5,198 nt of DNA from CADEFF01 sp964569315 (GTDB lineage Bacteria > Pseudomonadota > Alphaproteobacteria > Dongiales > Dongiaceae): positions 1 through 5,198 of the forward strand of contig CAZMUZ010000184.1 of NCBI GenBank assembly GCA_964569315.1. The letters are read 5' to 3'. The position numbers and the translations under genes were made by a program. Of this stretch, positions 4,408 to 5,198 are shown piece by piece; positions within the stretch are counted from its first letter, which is position 1, and every line of letters starts with the position of its first letter. The notes beneath the pieces are model-generated. The model had not been told where the DNA came from. It saw only the letters and a program-made list of their open reading frames with translations, and made no database searches.

Positions 4408-5198
4408 TTGCGCAAGGGAACCTACCTGTTCACCAGCGAGTCGGTATCCGAAGGCCATCCCGACAAGGTCTGCGACCGCATCTCCGACGCGGTGCTCGAC
4501 GCCTTCCTGACGCTCGATCCCCAGGCGCGCGTCGCCTGCGAGACGCTCTGCACCACGAACCGCGTGGTGATCGCAGGCGAAGTGCGCGGCCCGCAGCCGC
4601 TGGTCGACAGCCAGGGGCAGGTCGACAAGGCGCGCATCGCCGAGATCGCGCGCTCCTGCATCAAGGAGATCGGCTATCAGCAGGACGGCTTTCACTGGAA
4701 GAAGCTCGAGGTCGACGTGCATCTCCATGCGCAATCCTCCGACATCGCGCAGGGCGTGGATGCGGTCGGCAACAAGGACGAGGGCGCGGGCGACCAGGGC
4801 ATCATGTTCGGTTTCGCCTGCAACGAGACCGAGCAGTTGATGCCGGCGCCGATCTACTACGCGCACAACATCCTGAAGTCGCTCGCCGAGGCGCGCCATT
4901 CCGGTGCCGAGCCGGGTCTCGGGCCCGACGCGAAGAGCCAGGTGACGCTGCTCTACGAGAACGGCCGGCCGATGAAGGCGACGTCGATCGTGGTTTCGAC
5001 GCAGCATGGCGAAAAGCTGAGCCAGGATCAGGTGCGCGAGATCGTGCGGCCGCATGTCGTCAACGTGCTGCCGAAAGGCTGGATGTGCCCGGAGGAGGAG
5101 TTCTACGTGAATCCGACCGGTCGCTTCGTGATCGGCGGTCCCGACGGCGATGCCGGCCTCACCGGCCGCAAGATCATCGTCGACACCTATGGCGGCGC
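4408..5198 (+). CDS. metK: S-adenosylmethionine synthetase MetK, N-terminal part; 3' end outside window
   Basis: MetK is a cytoplasmic enzyme that makes S-adenosylmethionine from methionine and ATP, releasing phosphate and diphosphate, and supplies the methyl donor for the cell. The 263 codons present cover roughly two thirds of a protein that is normally about 385-420 residues. Visible signatures are LFTSESVSEGHPDKVCDRISD (H17, D19 and K20 at the ATP/metal site), ETLCTTNRVVIAGEV, GAGDQGIMFGFA (126-137) and the start of the GGPDGDAGLTGRKIIVDTYGG block at the right edge. The later lysines of the active site are only partly inside the window. The start is a TTG supported by a Shine-Dalgarno. 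The 195-base leader holds a palindrome and several GC hairpins that may matter for control. In related genomes trmB often follows, but that lies outside this window. There is no sign of damage. Confidence 0.97.
   Translation, partial: MRKGTYLFTSESVSEGHPDKVCDRISDAVLDAFLTLDPQARVACETLCTTNRVVIAGEVRGPQPLVDSQGQVDKARIAEIARSCIKEIGYQQDGFHWKKLEVDVHLHAQSSDIAQGVDAVGNKDEGAGDQGIMFGFACNETEQLMPAPIYYAHNILKSLAEARHSGAEPGLGPDAKSQVTLLYENGRPMKATSIVVSTQHGEKLSQDQVREIVRPHVVNVLPKGWMCPEEEFYVNPTGRFVIGGPDGDAGLTGRKIIVDTYGG

Noticed and set aside
4282..5055. Open frame on the - strand opposite metK (257 codons)
   Set aside because: No domain is recognisable and it lies fully opposite conserved MetK motifs.
1..5198. Mobile element, CRISPR array, tRNA, toxin-antitoxin or defence genes
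   Set aside because: Nothing of the kind is seen. All long frames on the coding strand belong to conserved housekeeping families, and the gaps are short.

Overview
The window is GC-rich bacterial housekeeping DNA, almost certainly from an alphaproteobacterium. The gene order is phoH-ybeY-corC(ybeX)-lnt, then a small XRE-type regulator, then metK. The MetK sequence style (VCDRISDAVLDA, RVACETLCTTNRVVIAGEV, GGPDGDAGLTGRK) fits Alphaproteobacteria such as Rhizobiales or Rhodospirillales. I cannot place the order or genus from the sequence alone. All genes are on the + strand and little DNA is non-coding.

Layout. Positions 1-492 hold the C-terminal part of PhoH, whose N-terminus and Walker A lie upstream of the window. 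Positions 489-1106 encode the endoribonuclease YbeY, with an unusual basic extension of about 40 residues at its N-terminus. Positions 1103-2017 encode a CorC/YbeX-type protein with two CBS domains. Positions 2007-3626 encode apolipoprotein N-acyltransferase Lnt with an intact Glu-Lys-Cys triad. These four genes overlap by 4, 4 and 11 bases and show no clear Shine-Dalgarno before the three downstream starts, so they look like one translationally coupled operon. Positions 3627-3741 are a short intergenic region with a probable promoter for the regulator. Positions 3742-4212 encode a 156-residue helix-turn-helix protein resembling the PhrR-like regulators found between lnt and metK in rhizobia. 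Positions 4213-4407 are the metK leader. Positions 4408-5198 are the first 263 codons of S-adenosylmethionine synthetase, which runs off the right edge.

How the genes work together. PhoH, YbeY and CorC/YbeX are conserved partners linked to rRNA maturation and ribosome quality. Lnt completes lipoprotein maturation at the inner membrane. The regulator and metK form a second transcriptional block. In Sinorhizobium the neighbouring lnt homologue (actA) and phrR are tied to acid tolerance, and that is the only hint of a physiological theme.

I see no mobile element, CRISPR array, tRNA, rRNA or obviously new system. The parts most worth a second look are in the metK leader. They are a perfect 16-bp palindrome set in a possible promoter, and a predicted H-type pseudoknot whose 5' strand is also complementary to the metK ribosome-binding site. 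The YbeY N-terminal extension is the other item of interest.
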